Shown one piece after another: positions 46,957-54,540 of a stretch of DNA of 64,000 nucleotides (positions are counted from its first letter, which is position 1; each line of letters opens with the position of its first letter). Made by a program: the position numbers and the translations under genes. Source of the stretch: Comamonas testosteroni. Its GTDB lineage: Bacteria; Pseudomonadota; Gammaproteobacteria; Burkholderiales; Burkholderiaceae_C. The stretch spans positions 4,808,501-4,872,500 of the forward strand of contig NZ_CP129672.1 of the NCBI RefSeq assembly GCF_030505195.1, written 5' to 3'. The notes under the pieces were generated by a model. It was given only the letters and a program-made list of their open reading frames with translations, was not told the origin of the DNA and did not search any database.

Positions 46957-48000
46957 ATGTCTGCACCCCAAAAGACGCCTTCAGGAAGCTGGCGGATACA
47001 GGTCTTCTACAAAGGCGCGCGTGACGCCGCAACCTTCCCTACGCAGCGCGAGGCGCGGGCGTGGGCCGATGCTCGTAGAACCGAGCTACGGGCTGCTGCA
47101 GAGGGCGGGACCGTGGCTGCCAAGATTCGCGGCGAAGCGTTCAATTTGAACGACGCTATGAAGAAGTATGGAGAGGAAGTTTCACCAGAAAAGCGCGGCG
47201 CCCGATGGGAGCTGCTTCGCATAGAAGCGATTACGACAAAGCACCCGCACTGGCCGGGCAAGAGGCGGATGGTAGATCTGGATGCCCAGGACCTTATTCA
47301 GTGGCGTGATGCTCGATTGAAGGCGGTGTCCAAAGGCACAGTGCTGCGTGAAATTGCATTGGTGAGCCATGTTCTCGATACCGCTCGCCAGGACTGGGGC
47401 TGGATCAGCAGCAATCCCATGGCTGATGTACGCAGGCCAAAAACGCCCGATCATCGGGAGCGAATCATCGCGGGTCCAGAGATCCGTGCCATGCTGAGGC
47501 AACTGGAATGGACGAGAGGCAGGAGAGCGACCACTACAAAGCATGCTGTGGCACATTGCTTTATTGCCGCTCTGCAAACTGGGATGCGCGCCAGCGAGAT
47601 CGCTAATTTAGAGTGGGATGATGTGCGAGACTCATTCTGTATATTGCATACAGGTCGCACGAAGACGGGTAAAGGGCGCCAGGTCCCATTGACCCATGCC
47701 GCACGCAGAAACATCGAAATGATGCGTGGGTTTCATGATGTGCTGGTGTTCGGCGTGGAGGCTGCATCACTTGACGCGCTGTTCCGCCGTCACCGAGCTA
47801 AAGCCGAGCTGGACGGGTTCACCTTTCACGACACCCGACACACAGCAGCGACCCGTATGGCTCAGGTGCTGCATGTGCTGGATCTGTGCAAAGCGTTTGG
47901 GTGGACGGATACGAAGCGCGCGCTAACGTATTACAACCCCACGGGATCTGATATTGCCGCACGGCTTAACGCTGGGCGCGCCGCGACTCCCATTCAATGA
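46957..48000 (+). CDS. int: Phage integrase (tyrosine recombinase)
   Basis: The 347-residue enzyme would catalyse site-specific integration and excision at the tRNA attachment site. The N-terminal arm- and core-binding domains (about 1-160) precede the catalytic domain. Active-site residues are visible in TGMRASEI (first Arg), HDTRHTAAT (His-x-x-Arg), FGWTD (Trp in place of the second His) and ALTYYNP (nucleophile Tyr). The start at ATG 46957 is preferred over TTG 46951, but no ribosome site is seen and a run of eight T precedes it. The gene lies next to the attachment core, as expected. Confidence 0.95.
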   Translation: MSAPQKTPSGSWRIQVFYKGARDAATFPTQREARAWADARRTELRAAAEGGTVAAKIRGEAFNLNDAMKKYGEEVSPEKRGARWELLRIEAITTKHPHWPGKRRMVDLDAQDLIQWRDARLKAVSKGTVLREIALVSHVLDTARQDWGWISSNPMADVRRPKTPDHRERIIAGPEIRAMLRQLEWTRGRRATTTKHAVAHCFIAALQTGMRASEIANLEWDDVRDSFCILHTGRTKTGKGRQVPLTHAARRNIEMMRGFHDVLVFGVEAASLDALFRRHRAKAELDGFTFHDTRHTAATRMAQVLHVLDLCKAFGWTDTKRALTYYNPTGSDIAARLNAGRAATPIQ

Positions 48001-48223
48001 TTTCAGACAGCAGCCATTTGCCATCTGTGCCGGGGCGGGGCATGGTTCTATCCTGCGCGAGGCGAACATTCAATGAGTTACGGTGAATGCCCAGCCTGTG
48101 CGACAGCTGAGCTCGTGTGAGGCGTGAGCCTTGCTGTACGCACAGCATTTGGATAGCGCTCGTCAAAATGGCCACTTGGCTTTTCAAGGCGAGCAGGGCA
48201 GAGTTTTCTGTAGATGCGGTCAT
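47966..48223 (-). CDS. Small helix-turn-helix protein, possible excisionase or repressor
   Basis: The 85-residue protein has a helical N-terminus and a central helix-turn-helix-like segment (LTRAQLSHRLGIHRNSLNVRL) followed by a recognition-like end. It overlaps the 3' end of the integrase gene by 35 bases on the opposite strand. Its size and place beside int fit a recombination directionality factor, but the helix-turn-helix could also belong to a local regulator. Confidence 0.7.
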   Translation of the reverse strand: MTASTENSALLALKSQVAILTSAIQMLCVQQGSRLTRAQLSHRLGIHRNSLNVRLAQDRTMPRPGTDGKWLLSEIIEWESRRAQR

Positions 48224-48238
48224 GGTGCGTGTGAATAG

Positions 48239-48442
48239 TTAGGCCCCGGGGTTCGGGGCTTTCTGCTTTGGATGGCTGATAAGGCGCGCGGCCTGGTTGT
48301 AGGCATCCCAGAGCTGCTGGCCACCGGCGCAGCGAGCCTGCTTGCCTCCTGAGAGGCCGGCCGCGCAGCAGGTAGGGCAGTTGAAGTGGTGGGCTATGTA
48401 GGCCTTGTCTTCTGGCAGGCCCACAGTGCTGGCGCTGGTCAT
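48239..48442 (-). CDS. Small Cys-rich phage protein
   Basis: The 67-residue product contains FNCPTCC and ARCAGG, a possible zinc-binding knuckle, in the segment CPTCCAAGLSGGKQARC. The ATG at 48442 overlaps the stop codon of the upstream ASCH gene (ATGA), so translation is coupled and this start is preferred over a longer frame. Function unknown. Confidence 0.7.
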   Translation of the reverse strand: MTSASTVGLPEDKAYIAHHFNCPTCCAAGLSGGKQARCAGGQQLWDAYNQAARLISHPKQKAPNPGA

Positions 48443-49083
48443 CGCGGTTTCTCGATGCGCTTGAAGTCGATCACCCATACCCAGGGGTTTGCTGCCCAGT
48501 CGCCGCCTGTTGAATCCCACAGGCATTCAAATAGTTGCTTGGATGTCAACGTTTCATCAGCATCTGGCACGGTTCGCAGGAATCCAATACCTTCCGCTTC
48601 GGCGTCTTCTTCGCTGATGGACTGCAGGCGCTCCACGCGCACGCCAGTGACCTCCAGCCAGATGCGGGCCGCCCACTTTGGCATGTGGATTGATGGTTTC
48701 CAGCGGGCGACGATGTCGTCATCCATCGTCATGAATTCAGGTGGTGCACCGCCGTCTGCCGCGTACTTGCAATAGGCGGGTGTTTTGAATTTCGAGGGGA
48801 GTTCGTCTGCCTTTGAGAAATAGTGGTCCTCCCACTCCTTTGCGCTCATCAATGGCCCTTGCCATGTCTCGCGCACATAGATGCGGTCGCCGGGCTGGCC
48901 CCATGGACATGCCCGATGAATGACATGCTGGGGCTCTCCTTCCAGTACAAGGGCACCAGGCGCATACCAGTTGCCCAAGTCAGGGTGGCGCACATCTTTG
49001 GCGATGCGGCGGGTCTGTGTCTTCTGCCCGCTCAGGATGGCGCGCACCAAGGGCGCCTTGAACATCAAGCCGGTTTCTTTCAT
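48439..49083 (-). CDS. ASCH-domain phage protein
   Basis: The 214-residue protein begins MKETGLMFKAPLVRAILSG with QKTQTRR, the signature of ASCH-domain proteins found in many phages; WGQPGDRIYVRETW belongs to the same fold. ASCH domains bind RNA or modified nucleotides, and the phage members have no settled role. A ribosome-site-like GGAG is six bases before the ATG, and a terminator hairpin lies right upstream of it (49091-49120). It is coupled to the downstream Cys-rich gene. Confidence 0.85.
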   Translation of the reverse strand: MKETGLMFKAPLVRAILSGQKTQTRRIAKDVRHPDLGNWYAPGALVLEGEPQHVIHRACPWGQPGDRIYVRETWQGPLMSAKEWEDHYFSKADELPSKFKTPAYCKYAADGGAPPEFMTMDDDIVARWKPSIHMPKWAARIWLEVTGVRVERLQSISEEDAEAEGIGFLRTVPDADETLTSKQLFECLWDSTGGDWAANPWVWVIDFKRIEKPR

Positions 49084-49090
49084 GGAGGCT

Positions 49091-49120
49091 CCAAAAGAGA
49101 AAACCCGCCGAGTGGCGGGT
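49091..49120 (-). terminator. Terminator hairpin just upstream of the ASCH gene
   Basis: ACCCGCC/GGCGGGT (49103-49120) with TTTCTCTTTT on the minus strand, followed at once by the GGAG of the next gene. Confidence 0.75.
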
Positions 49121-49415
49121 GTGTGGGGTGGATACAGATTGGAGCGACTAACAGGATAGGTGGCCGGTTATGCCATAAGCCATGCGCTGAATTGGATTGG
49201 GGTGCGATCCTTCAGGGCGGATGGCAATCCTTGCCTTCAGGCCATCCAGTAACCGTGCCGCATGGCTTATCCTCTAAGCGCGCAACACCAACTGATGTCG
49301 CGAAGTTTATGTGAGCGAATGTCATGCGAATCAAGAATAGTAAGTCGGGTGCTGCTAATAATGGAACACCGCCATGTATGTGGTGACTCCATGTAGCGTG
49401 GTAAGGATTTTTAAT

Positions 49416-49940
49416 ATGAAGATAAAACAAGAAGACTTGGCAAAATGGGAAACAGATGAACCGGATTTAATGGTTGATCCAATCTTTCTAAAGAGCAGAA
49501 TCGCTGATGTAGAAAAGGCGTTGTTGATTAGCTTGCCAGATGAATATTTGGATTTTATTCATCTGGTCGGCGATCAAGCATGTAGCCCACTGGATGAACT
49601 AGATAATTTTATAGCAACATATAACGGAAAAACTAGGGCGGTCGTTATGGCTACCTTATCTTCTACAGATAGAGTTGTGAACTCAACCAAATTATTACAG
49701 GAGTCAGTCTATGATCATCGCTCATTGCTACCTAATGGCTTAATTGCAATTGGTTCAGAATATGATGATGATGGTGACGCATATATTATTTATGATGTGA
49801 GGCCTGAATCTCCTACCTACAGGAATATATTTCATTGGCGATACTATGTAGACAATTTGATTGCGGGTGATGGATTGGGATTGTTGGCTCTATCATTAAG
49901 AGATTTTTTGCGTAAACCGGCATTGGAAAGGGAGATCTAA
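49416..49940 (+). CDS. SMI1/KNR4 (SUKH) family protein
   Basis: The 174-residue protein carries the SUKH signature (IADVEKALLISLPDEYLDFIHLVG). SUKH proteins often act as immunity proteins against polymorphic toxins and may be orphan immunity genes in phages. Base use is markedly AT-rich compared with all neighbours, and it is on the plus strand among minus-strand genes. Both point to a separately acquired cargo gene. No adjacent toxin is visible. The ATG at 49416 begins MKIKQEDLAKW; no strong ribosome site is seen. Confidence 0.8.
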   Translation: MKIKQEDLAKWETDEPDLMVDPIFLKSRIADVEKALLISLPDEYLDFIHLVGDQACSPLDELDNFIATYNGKTRAVVMATLSSTDRVVNSTKLLQESVYDHRSLLPNGLIAIGSEYDDDGDAYIIYDVRPESPTYRNIFHWRYYVDNLIAGDGLGLLALSLRDFLRKPALEREI

Positions 49941-50112
49941 TTTATTGGGTGTTTTTGCATAAATAGCCCCCCTGAGACGGATAGCCTCAGCCGTTGAGTC
50001 AGTATTGGTCACCCAAACCCCGTTACAGCAGCACCAACTGGGCGCAATACAACGCTGCGCTCAAGGCTCGGTGCTTCGTGACCATCCGCCAACGTCTGGA
50101 ATGATTGGATGT

Positions 50113-50206
50113 TCAGGGCAGGCCTGCATGCCATGCTGCGGTGATCTCTTGCTTGTCTTGCATATAGGTGGCTCCCAGAATGAGAAAAGCCCGCGGCTGC
50201 GGGCTT
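50113..50206 (-). other. Cassette remnant: terminator hairpin, ribosome site and 16-codon frame
   Basis: AAGCCCGC/GCGGGCTT (50187-50206) with a T run on the minus strand is followed by GGGAG and then an ATG at 50163 opening a 16-codon frame (MQDKQEITAAWHAGLP). A longer protein-like continuation (GHEAPSLERSVVLRP) appears in another frame downstream. I read this as a small gene broken by a frameshift. Confidence 0.45.
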
Positions 50207-50218
50207 GGGTGTTGGTGG

Positions 50219-50974
50219 TCAGGCGGTGTATTCCTGCTCTGCGATTTCGCATGTGACGCCGCAGGCCGGCAGCCACTCCTTGCGGTCGGCCTTGCCTGCA
50301 GGCAACTGGTGGAGGGGGAAGCGCTGTCCCTTCAGCGGACCGGAGCGGTGGCGCAGGATGTAGGCACCTGGGCCGATCTCGGCTTCCACGTCTGCAAGCC
50401 GCTTGAACTCTTCCGGATAGTCTTCGCGGATGGCTCTGAAGTAGCCAGCGCCGCCCTTGACGCAGCCGATGCAGTTGGCGTTCTGATAGCCCTGCAGGTA
50501 CATGAATGGCAAGGTGATGCCCGCGCGCTCAACCATGGTCTTGCAGTCGGTCTTCGTGAGCCCGCGCTCAATGAGCGGTGCGACTACAGGGCGTTCTGGG
50601 TAGGCTTCTTGAAAGTCGTCCAGGCGCCACTGTTCGTCAGCGGTGTAGCCCAACACCAGTACATCGCCGGGCTGCTCGAATGTGCGCAGTAGGTCACGTT
50701 TCAGCCTCTTGGTGCAGGAAGCACCTTGTCGGCCCTTGATGTAGCGAGTGCGGCGGAACACCTCGATTGGGTCCGCACCGTACTTCTCATCACGCAGGAT
50801 TACAACCTTGCGTCCGAACCAGGCCTCGCAGTCGGCCAGGAATCGACGGTTATCGACGTGTTCACCAGCTAGAAAGGCATTGATGATTTCGCAATGGTCG
50901 CCGTACTGAGCGATAGCGAGCTTGGTGGCTACTGCTGAGGCGGCGCCACATGAAAATTGGCAAACAGTTCGCAT
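50219..50974 (-). CDS. Phage PAPS-reductase-like protein
   Basis: The 251-residue protein resembles the phosphoadenosine-phosphosulfate reductase/ATP-pyrophosphatase family common in phages. The expected PP-loop SGGxDS is altered to FSCGAASAVATKLA at the N-terminus. KGRQGASCTKRLKR and CIGCVKGGAGYF carry conserved Cys residues that could hold a metal cluster or take part in sulfur transfer. Cysteine biosynthesis is an unlikely role in a phage; nucleic-acid or tRNA modification is possible. The ATG at 50974 follows GGAG; a terminator hairpin is immediately upstream. Confidence 0.8.
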   Translation of the reverse strand: MRTVCQFSCGAASAVATKLAIAQYGDHCEIINAFLAGEHVDNRRFLADCEAWFGRKVVILRDEKYGADPIEVFRRTRYIKGRQGASCTKRLKRDLLRTFEQPGDVLVLGYTADEQWRLDDFQEAYPERPVVAPLIERGLTKTDCKTMVERAGITLPFMYLQGYQNANCIGCVKGGAGYFRAIREDYPEEFKRLADVEAEIGPGAYILRHRSGPLKGQRFPLHQLPAGKADRKEWLPACGVTCEIAEQEYTA

Positions 50975-50989
50975 AGGGCTCCAGAAAGC

Positions 50990-51013
50990 AAAAAGCCCGC
51001 TCAGTGGCGGGCC
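50990..51013 (-). terminator. Terminator hairpin just upstream of the PAPS-reductase-like gene
   Basis: GCCCGC/GCGGGC (50995-51012) with a T-rich run on the minus strand, followed by CTTTCTGGAG and the next start codon. Confidence 0.75.
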
Positions 51014-51245
51014 GTTTAGGTATGGAAGTGAGGTGAGGAGGTATAGAGACGCTTTGTGCGTGTGCTTTTGCGCCTGTGATGGCACTTAGAGACATAGTGT
51101 CTGGCAATGGATCTCTTTGCACCGGTAGGCTAGTTGCTGTACCTTATGAACGGCAGTGTTGACCTGCTCTTTTCTCAAGGAGACGGGCTTCTCATACTGA
51201 TTAACCAGATTCGCAAGGCAGTGTGCTGACTGCAAGGAGGCCGTG

Positions 51246-51548
51246 ATGGAAACGATAGAGCAGATGGCTGAAAGACATATTCGCGAGTCTGAAGCGGAAT
51301 TGGTTCATATCGATGTGCTGATGAAGCGTGTGCAGAAAATGAGTGCGAACGCTGCTGATCAAGCAGAAGCTGAGAGGCTATTGGATCAGGTAGTGAGGCA
51401 GCGCGAAAAGTTAGAGCTGCATCTCGCGGCCCTCAAGAGCAAGCAAGACGCTGATTACGAGAAACTGGCTGAGGAGGGCAAGCGCTTTAAAGCGATGCTT
51501 ACAAAGATGCGGTCGAATATTGAAGTGATGCTAGCTTCCTGGCTTTGA
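51246..51548 (+). CDS. Small coiled-coil protein
   Basis: The 100-residue, strongly charged protein is almost entirely helical (HIRESEAELVHIDVLMKRVQ, then long heptad-like stretches), probably a coiled coil. A perfect AAGGAGG at 51234-51240 supports the ATG at 51246; a GTG directly before it is too close. It is on the plus strand between minus-strand genes and seems to have its own promoter in 51110-51230. Function unknown. Confidence 0.75.
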   Translation: METIEQMAERHIRESEAELVHIDVLMKRVQKMSANAADQAEAERLLDQVVRQREKLELHLAALKSKQDADYEKLAEEGKRFKAMLTKMRSNIEVMLASWL

Positions 51549-51651
51549 TTGTTAAGCTGTCGCGACGATGGTCAACCTCTGAGCGCTTCAAGCCACTCCT
51601 TGGACTCATGTTGCTGGAGGACTTGCTTTAGGAGGTGCTGCAGTGGCTGCG

Positions 51652-52623
51652 TTAGCCGTTGCTTTCACATCTGCCCTGGAGTGATGCGTGGCCGCTGGCG
51701 CTGGCAGCCAGCGCGGCAGGCAGGTCGCCCAGGCTGGTGCGGCCTTCGCCGCCCAGGGCTTCGATCAGGTCGGGAATCAGGCGCGACAGCTCGCCCGTGG
51801 CAATGGCCACATCGGTATCAAAGCCGCTGTCGTCCTGGCTGTTGCCATCCATGACTGCATCCAGTAGCGTGATGTTCTTGATCTGCAGGCCTTCGGTCAG
51901 CACAAAGCTCACCCGGTCGTCCCAGGTCATGGCCAGCTTGGTAGGGCGCTTGCCGTGCTCGATGTGCTGGCGCATCTCATCGATATCCAGCGGGTGGCGG
52001 GCGTAGCGCACGATTGCCTTGGACTCGTCCGCAGCCTTCAGCTCCGTTTCGCGGTCGGCGGTGAATCCGGCGGGCGGCTCCTGCGTCATCAGCCAATGCG
52101 CCATGGCGGCCTGTGGGCTGGTCTGGGTATCCAGCAGAGCCAGGGCAAAGCCGGGCAGGCATTCAACCAGCAGCGTTACCACCTCGTCAGCGCGCCCCTG
52201 GGCGCTGGTATCGAGCACCAGAGTGCGCGCCTGCGGGTCGATCCAGACCCACATGCTGCCCTGCTTGGTGAAGGCCATGGGCAGCAGATCCAGCTTGGCC
52301 TCTTCCTTGAGCTCTCGCTTTTCCTTCTTGCCAGGCTTGCGGCCTTCGGTCTTTTCGATGTGCGCGGCCTTTTCCTCGACCTTGCGATTGAGCACGCTGG
52401 CCGGCAGCACCTTGGCCTCGGTCATGAAGCACATCACCCACTGGCCGGCCACGGACTCGACCAGTAGGCCGTGCTGCTCGCCGCGCGGCGGAACCCAGCC
52501 CACAGAGCGCTCTTGGGTCGCGCCGCACTCGGCAAAGACTGTCTTCTGCAGGGCATCCTCCAGCACCTGCAGATCGCCTTGCCAGCTCTCGGCAATGCGG
52601 TAAATGATCATGTTCTTGAACAT
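51652..52623 (-). CDS. rdgC: Recombination-associated protein RdgC
   Basis: RdgC is a ring-forming, sequence-independent DNA-binding protein that limits RecA-dependent recombination. At 323 residues it is near the usual 303. The start MFKNMIIYRIAESWQG is typical and conserved WVPPRGEQHG follows. In this prophage it could protect phage DNA or influence recombination; the host probably has its own copy. The ATG at 52623 follows GGAG and a terminator hairpin (52636-52661). Confidence 0.93.
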   Translation of the reverse strand: MFKNMIIYRIAESWQGDLQVLEDALQKTVFAECGATQERSVGWVPPRGEQHGLLVESVAGQWVMCFMTEAKVLPASVLNRKVEEKAAHIEKTEGRKPGKKEKRELKEEAKLDLLPMAFTKQGSMWVWIDPQARTLVLDTSAQGRADEVVTLLVECLPGFALALLDTQTSPQAAMAHWLMTQEPPAGFTADRETELKAADESKAIVRYARHPLDIDEMRQHIEHGKRPTKLAMTWDDRVSFVLTEGLQIKNITLLDAVMDGNSQDDSGFDTDVAIATGELSRLIPDLIEALGGEGRTSLGDLPAALAASASGHASLQGRCESNG

Positions 52624-52635
52624 CGGAACTCCAGA

Positions 52636-52661
52636 AAGACAAAGCCCGCTTAGCAGCGGGC
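52636..52661 (-). terminator. Terminator hairpin just upstream of rdgC
   Basis: GCCCGCT/AGCGGGC (52644-52661) followed on the minus strand by TTTGTCTTTCTGGAG and the rdgC start. It has the same layout as at 49091 and 50990. Confidence 0.75.
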
Positions 52662-52764
52662 AGTCGGGTGATTGGGGTGTTGTGCAGTGCAACGGAACAT
52701 CGAATTACATGGGGCATCTGCAGTGGGAATAGGCTGAATGCAGCCACTTACTTAAAGGGTCACC

Positions 52765-53076
52765 ATGAAAAATCTACTTGCACTGGTTGCGGTTGCCGGG
52801 ATGCTGGCAGGGTGTGCGATGCCACCGCCCGATAAGAATAAGCAATCGCATGGTCTTGGTTCTAATCAGCTGGAAAGAAATACTGATCAGGATCTTAGAA
52901 ATGATCAGATCCGGGATCAGGATAGTTCTCCTGAATTTGACAACGACTGGGATCGGGAGCATTACCGCGACAGGGGTAATGAGGGGCATGAAGATCAAGC
53001 TGGTTTGAGGCCTTGGCCTGGATCGGGCTACAGCGGTGAAGACGCCTACCCAGGGGGGCATCGCTGGGGCTACTAG
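52765..53076 (+). CDS. Small lipoprotein
   Basis: The 103-residue product starts MKNLLALVAVAGMLAGC, a lipoprotein signal with lipobox LAGC (Cys17). The mature part is very hydrophilic, rich in Asp, Arg and Asn, and low in hydrophobic residues, so it may be disordered. AAAGGG precedes the ATG at a suitable distance. It is on the plus strand within the prophage accessory region; an envelope-modifying cargo gene is plausible. I do not recognise the family. Confidence 0.75.
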   Translation: MKNLLALVAVAGMLAGCAMPPPDKNKQSHGLGSNQLERNTDQDLRNDQIRDQDSSPEFDNDWDREHYRDRGNEGHEDQAGLRPWPGSGYSGEDAYPGGHRWGY

Positions 53077-53104
53077 GAACGTGAAAGGCTCCGCATCCCC
53101 GCAG

Positions 53105-53299
53105 TCAGGGCTTTTCCTTCAGACACTGCACTGTCTTGTCATCCAGCCACTCGGCATGCATGCCAGGACAGGCGAACTCGTCGCGCAGGTTTTGGGCAAT
53201 GGTCTGGGGTTCATCGGCCTGGGCATCTGGCACGGCCAGCCATGCAAGACCCAGGCAGATGGCCACGATCAAGATCAGGGCTTCAAGCAGCTTTGTCAT
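53105..53299 (-). CDS. Small exported or membrane protein
   Basis: The 64-residue product has an N-terminal hydrophobic segment (LLEALILIVAICLGLAWLAV) ending near AQA, which may be a cleavable signal, and a short soluble tail with two Cys (FACPGMHAEW, VQCLKEK) that could form a disulfide. It is convergent with the lipoprotein gene. Function unknown. Confidence 0.6.
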   Translation of the reverse strand: MTKLLEALILIVAICLGLAWLAVPDAQADEPQTIAQNLRDEFACPGMHAEWLDDKTVQCLKEKP

Positions 53300-53355
53300 G
53301 GTTTCGTTCCTTAGCGCTTATCCAGAAAGCGCGAGCAGCTATCGAAATTGAATGA

Positions 53356-53493
53356 TCAGACGGGCCATGCCTCGGGCGTGAGAGCTATGACCACGGCCGC
53401 GCCGACCAGGCAGAAGAGGCCGAAGCCAGTGAGAGCCCATTGCGCCGCGAGCAGCAGCTTTGTGGGATGGGCAGTAGGTGGAGTCGAATGCAT
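53356..53493 (-). CDS. 45-residue membrane protein
   Basis: The frame reads MHSTPPTAHPTKLLLAAQ and then one membrane segment (WALTGFGLFCLVGAAVVIAL). The ATG at 53493 is preceded by GGAGACTCC, a good ribosome site, and a terminator hairpin (53517-53543) stands upstream. A homologous but broken copy lies at 54000-54075, evidence that this short frame is a real gene. Function unknown. Confidence 0.6.
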   Translation of the reverse strand: MHSTPPTAHPTKLLLAAQWALTGFGLFCLVGAAVVIALTPEAWPV

Positions 53494-53790
53494 GGAGTCT
53501 CCTGTGGACGAAGAAAAAGCCCGCGAGCGGTTGCTGCGGGCTTGAATAAAGAGCCGGTGACCTTTCGGTCTTGCCTGGGTGAGCTAAAAAGGGAGTGAAA
53601 AGTTGCCCCAAGCCCGGCGAAACAGGTAAACGACGCAGCAGTTTTCCCATGGTTAAAGAAAAGGTTCTGCGCCCTCTGGCGTGACCACTGTCGCTCACGA
53701 CGCAAAGCGCCGTGCTCCCAATTGACAGCAGCCCAGGCCCATTCCTGAGATGCCGTACCTGCTTGAGTGGCCACACCGGATGGCTCTGAC
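53479..53790. repeat. Diverged direct repeat, copy A
   Basis: This segment matches 54059-54390 in order. It contains the start of the small membrane gene, the hairpin AAGCCCGC/GCGGGCTT, the AATAAAGAGCCGGTGACC stretch and a distal block ending CCGGATGGCTCTG. The copies differ by many substitutions and small indels. Confidence 0.75.
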
Positions 53791-53999
53791 TTTGGTTTAA
53801 AAGAAGCCACCCCGCGAAGGGTGGCTTAAAGAGGCTTTTCTCACACCTGAGTAGCTGCGCTCATTCAAAGACATCAATTAAGGTGAATGCTTTCACCAAT
53901 TGCAGACCCTGTCAGTATTTTCTATTGATAGAAGCAAATTAATACACATTTACTATTTTGATGAACCCGCTATAGCCCTGCGAGGGAAGGTACATTCGA

Positions 54000-54075
54000 G
54001 GCCTAAGCCTGTAAGTGCCTATTGCTTGGCGAGTAGCAGTTTTGCCGTGCAGGTGGTGGTTGGACTCGAGTGCAT
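54000..54075 (-). pseudogene. Broken copy of the 45-residue membrane protein gene
   Basis: From an ATG at 54075 the frame reads MHSSPTTTCTAKLLLAKQ and meets TAG (54019-54021) exactly where the intact copy has TGG (Trp). Beyond the stop, ALTGLGLEC still matches ALTGFGLFC. The copy lies in direct repeat B. Confidence 0.65.
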
Positions 54076-54390
54076 GGGTCTCCTGTGGGCAATAGAAAAA
54101 GCCCGCGAGCGATTGCTGCGGGCTTGAATAAAGAGCCGGTGACCCTTTCGGGCCACGCCTGGGGAAGAGGTCAGAAAGGGAGGGAGGAAAGATCCCAGGC
54201 CCGGCGTAACAGGTAGATGGGGGCGAATTCTGCACGATGCTTTTCAGGCAATCAATAGGAGTTCGGCTTACCTAAAACTGGTGCTGCGCCATCTGGTGTG
54301 ACCACTGTCGCCTAGTTCGTAATTGCCGTCAGCCCAGGCCCATTCCTGAACTGCCGTACCTGCTTGAGTGGTCACGCCGGATGGCTCTGC
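54059..54390. repeat. Diverged direct repeat, copy B
   Basis: Second copy of 53479-53790, with a hairpin at 54099-54125. A fragment of the same family (CACACCGGATGG) recurs near 55860. The minus strand of the distal block reads TQAGTAVQEWAWADGNYELG, a protein-like piece with no good start. Confidence 0.7.
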
Positions 54391-54540
54391 GTAGTTCGCA
54401 GAGGAAGAGGGCCCTTTAAGTTGCTCCTCTTAAACCTTTCCCAGCTAGAAATCTATTTCGATTGGATTTTTTCCAACATGCAATGTTGGATGCAACATCC
54501 TGAGTAATGATGAAGCTCTGAAAATTTAGGAGCCTACCCA

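Noticed and set aside
53348..54127. Two plus-strand frames ending in ARERLLRA
   Set aside because: The shared ending comes from the DNA direct repeat (hairpin region), not from a conserved protein.
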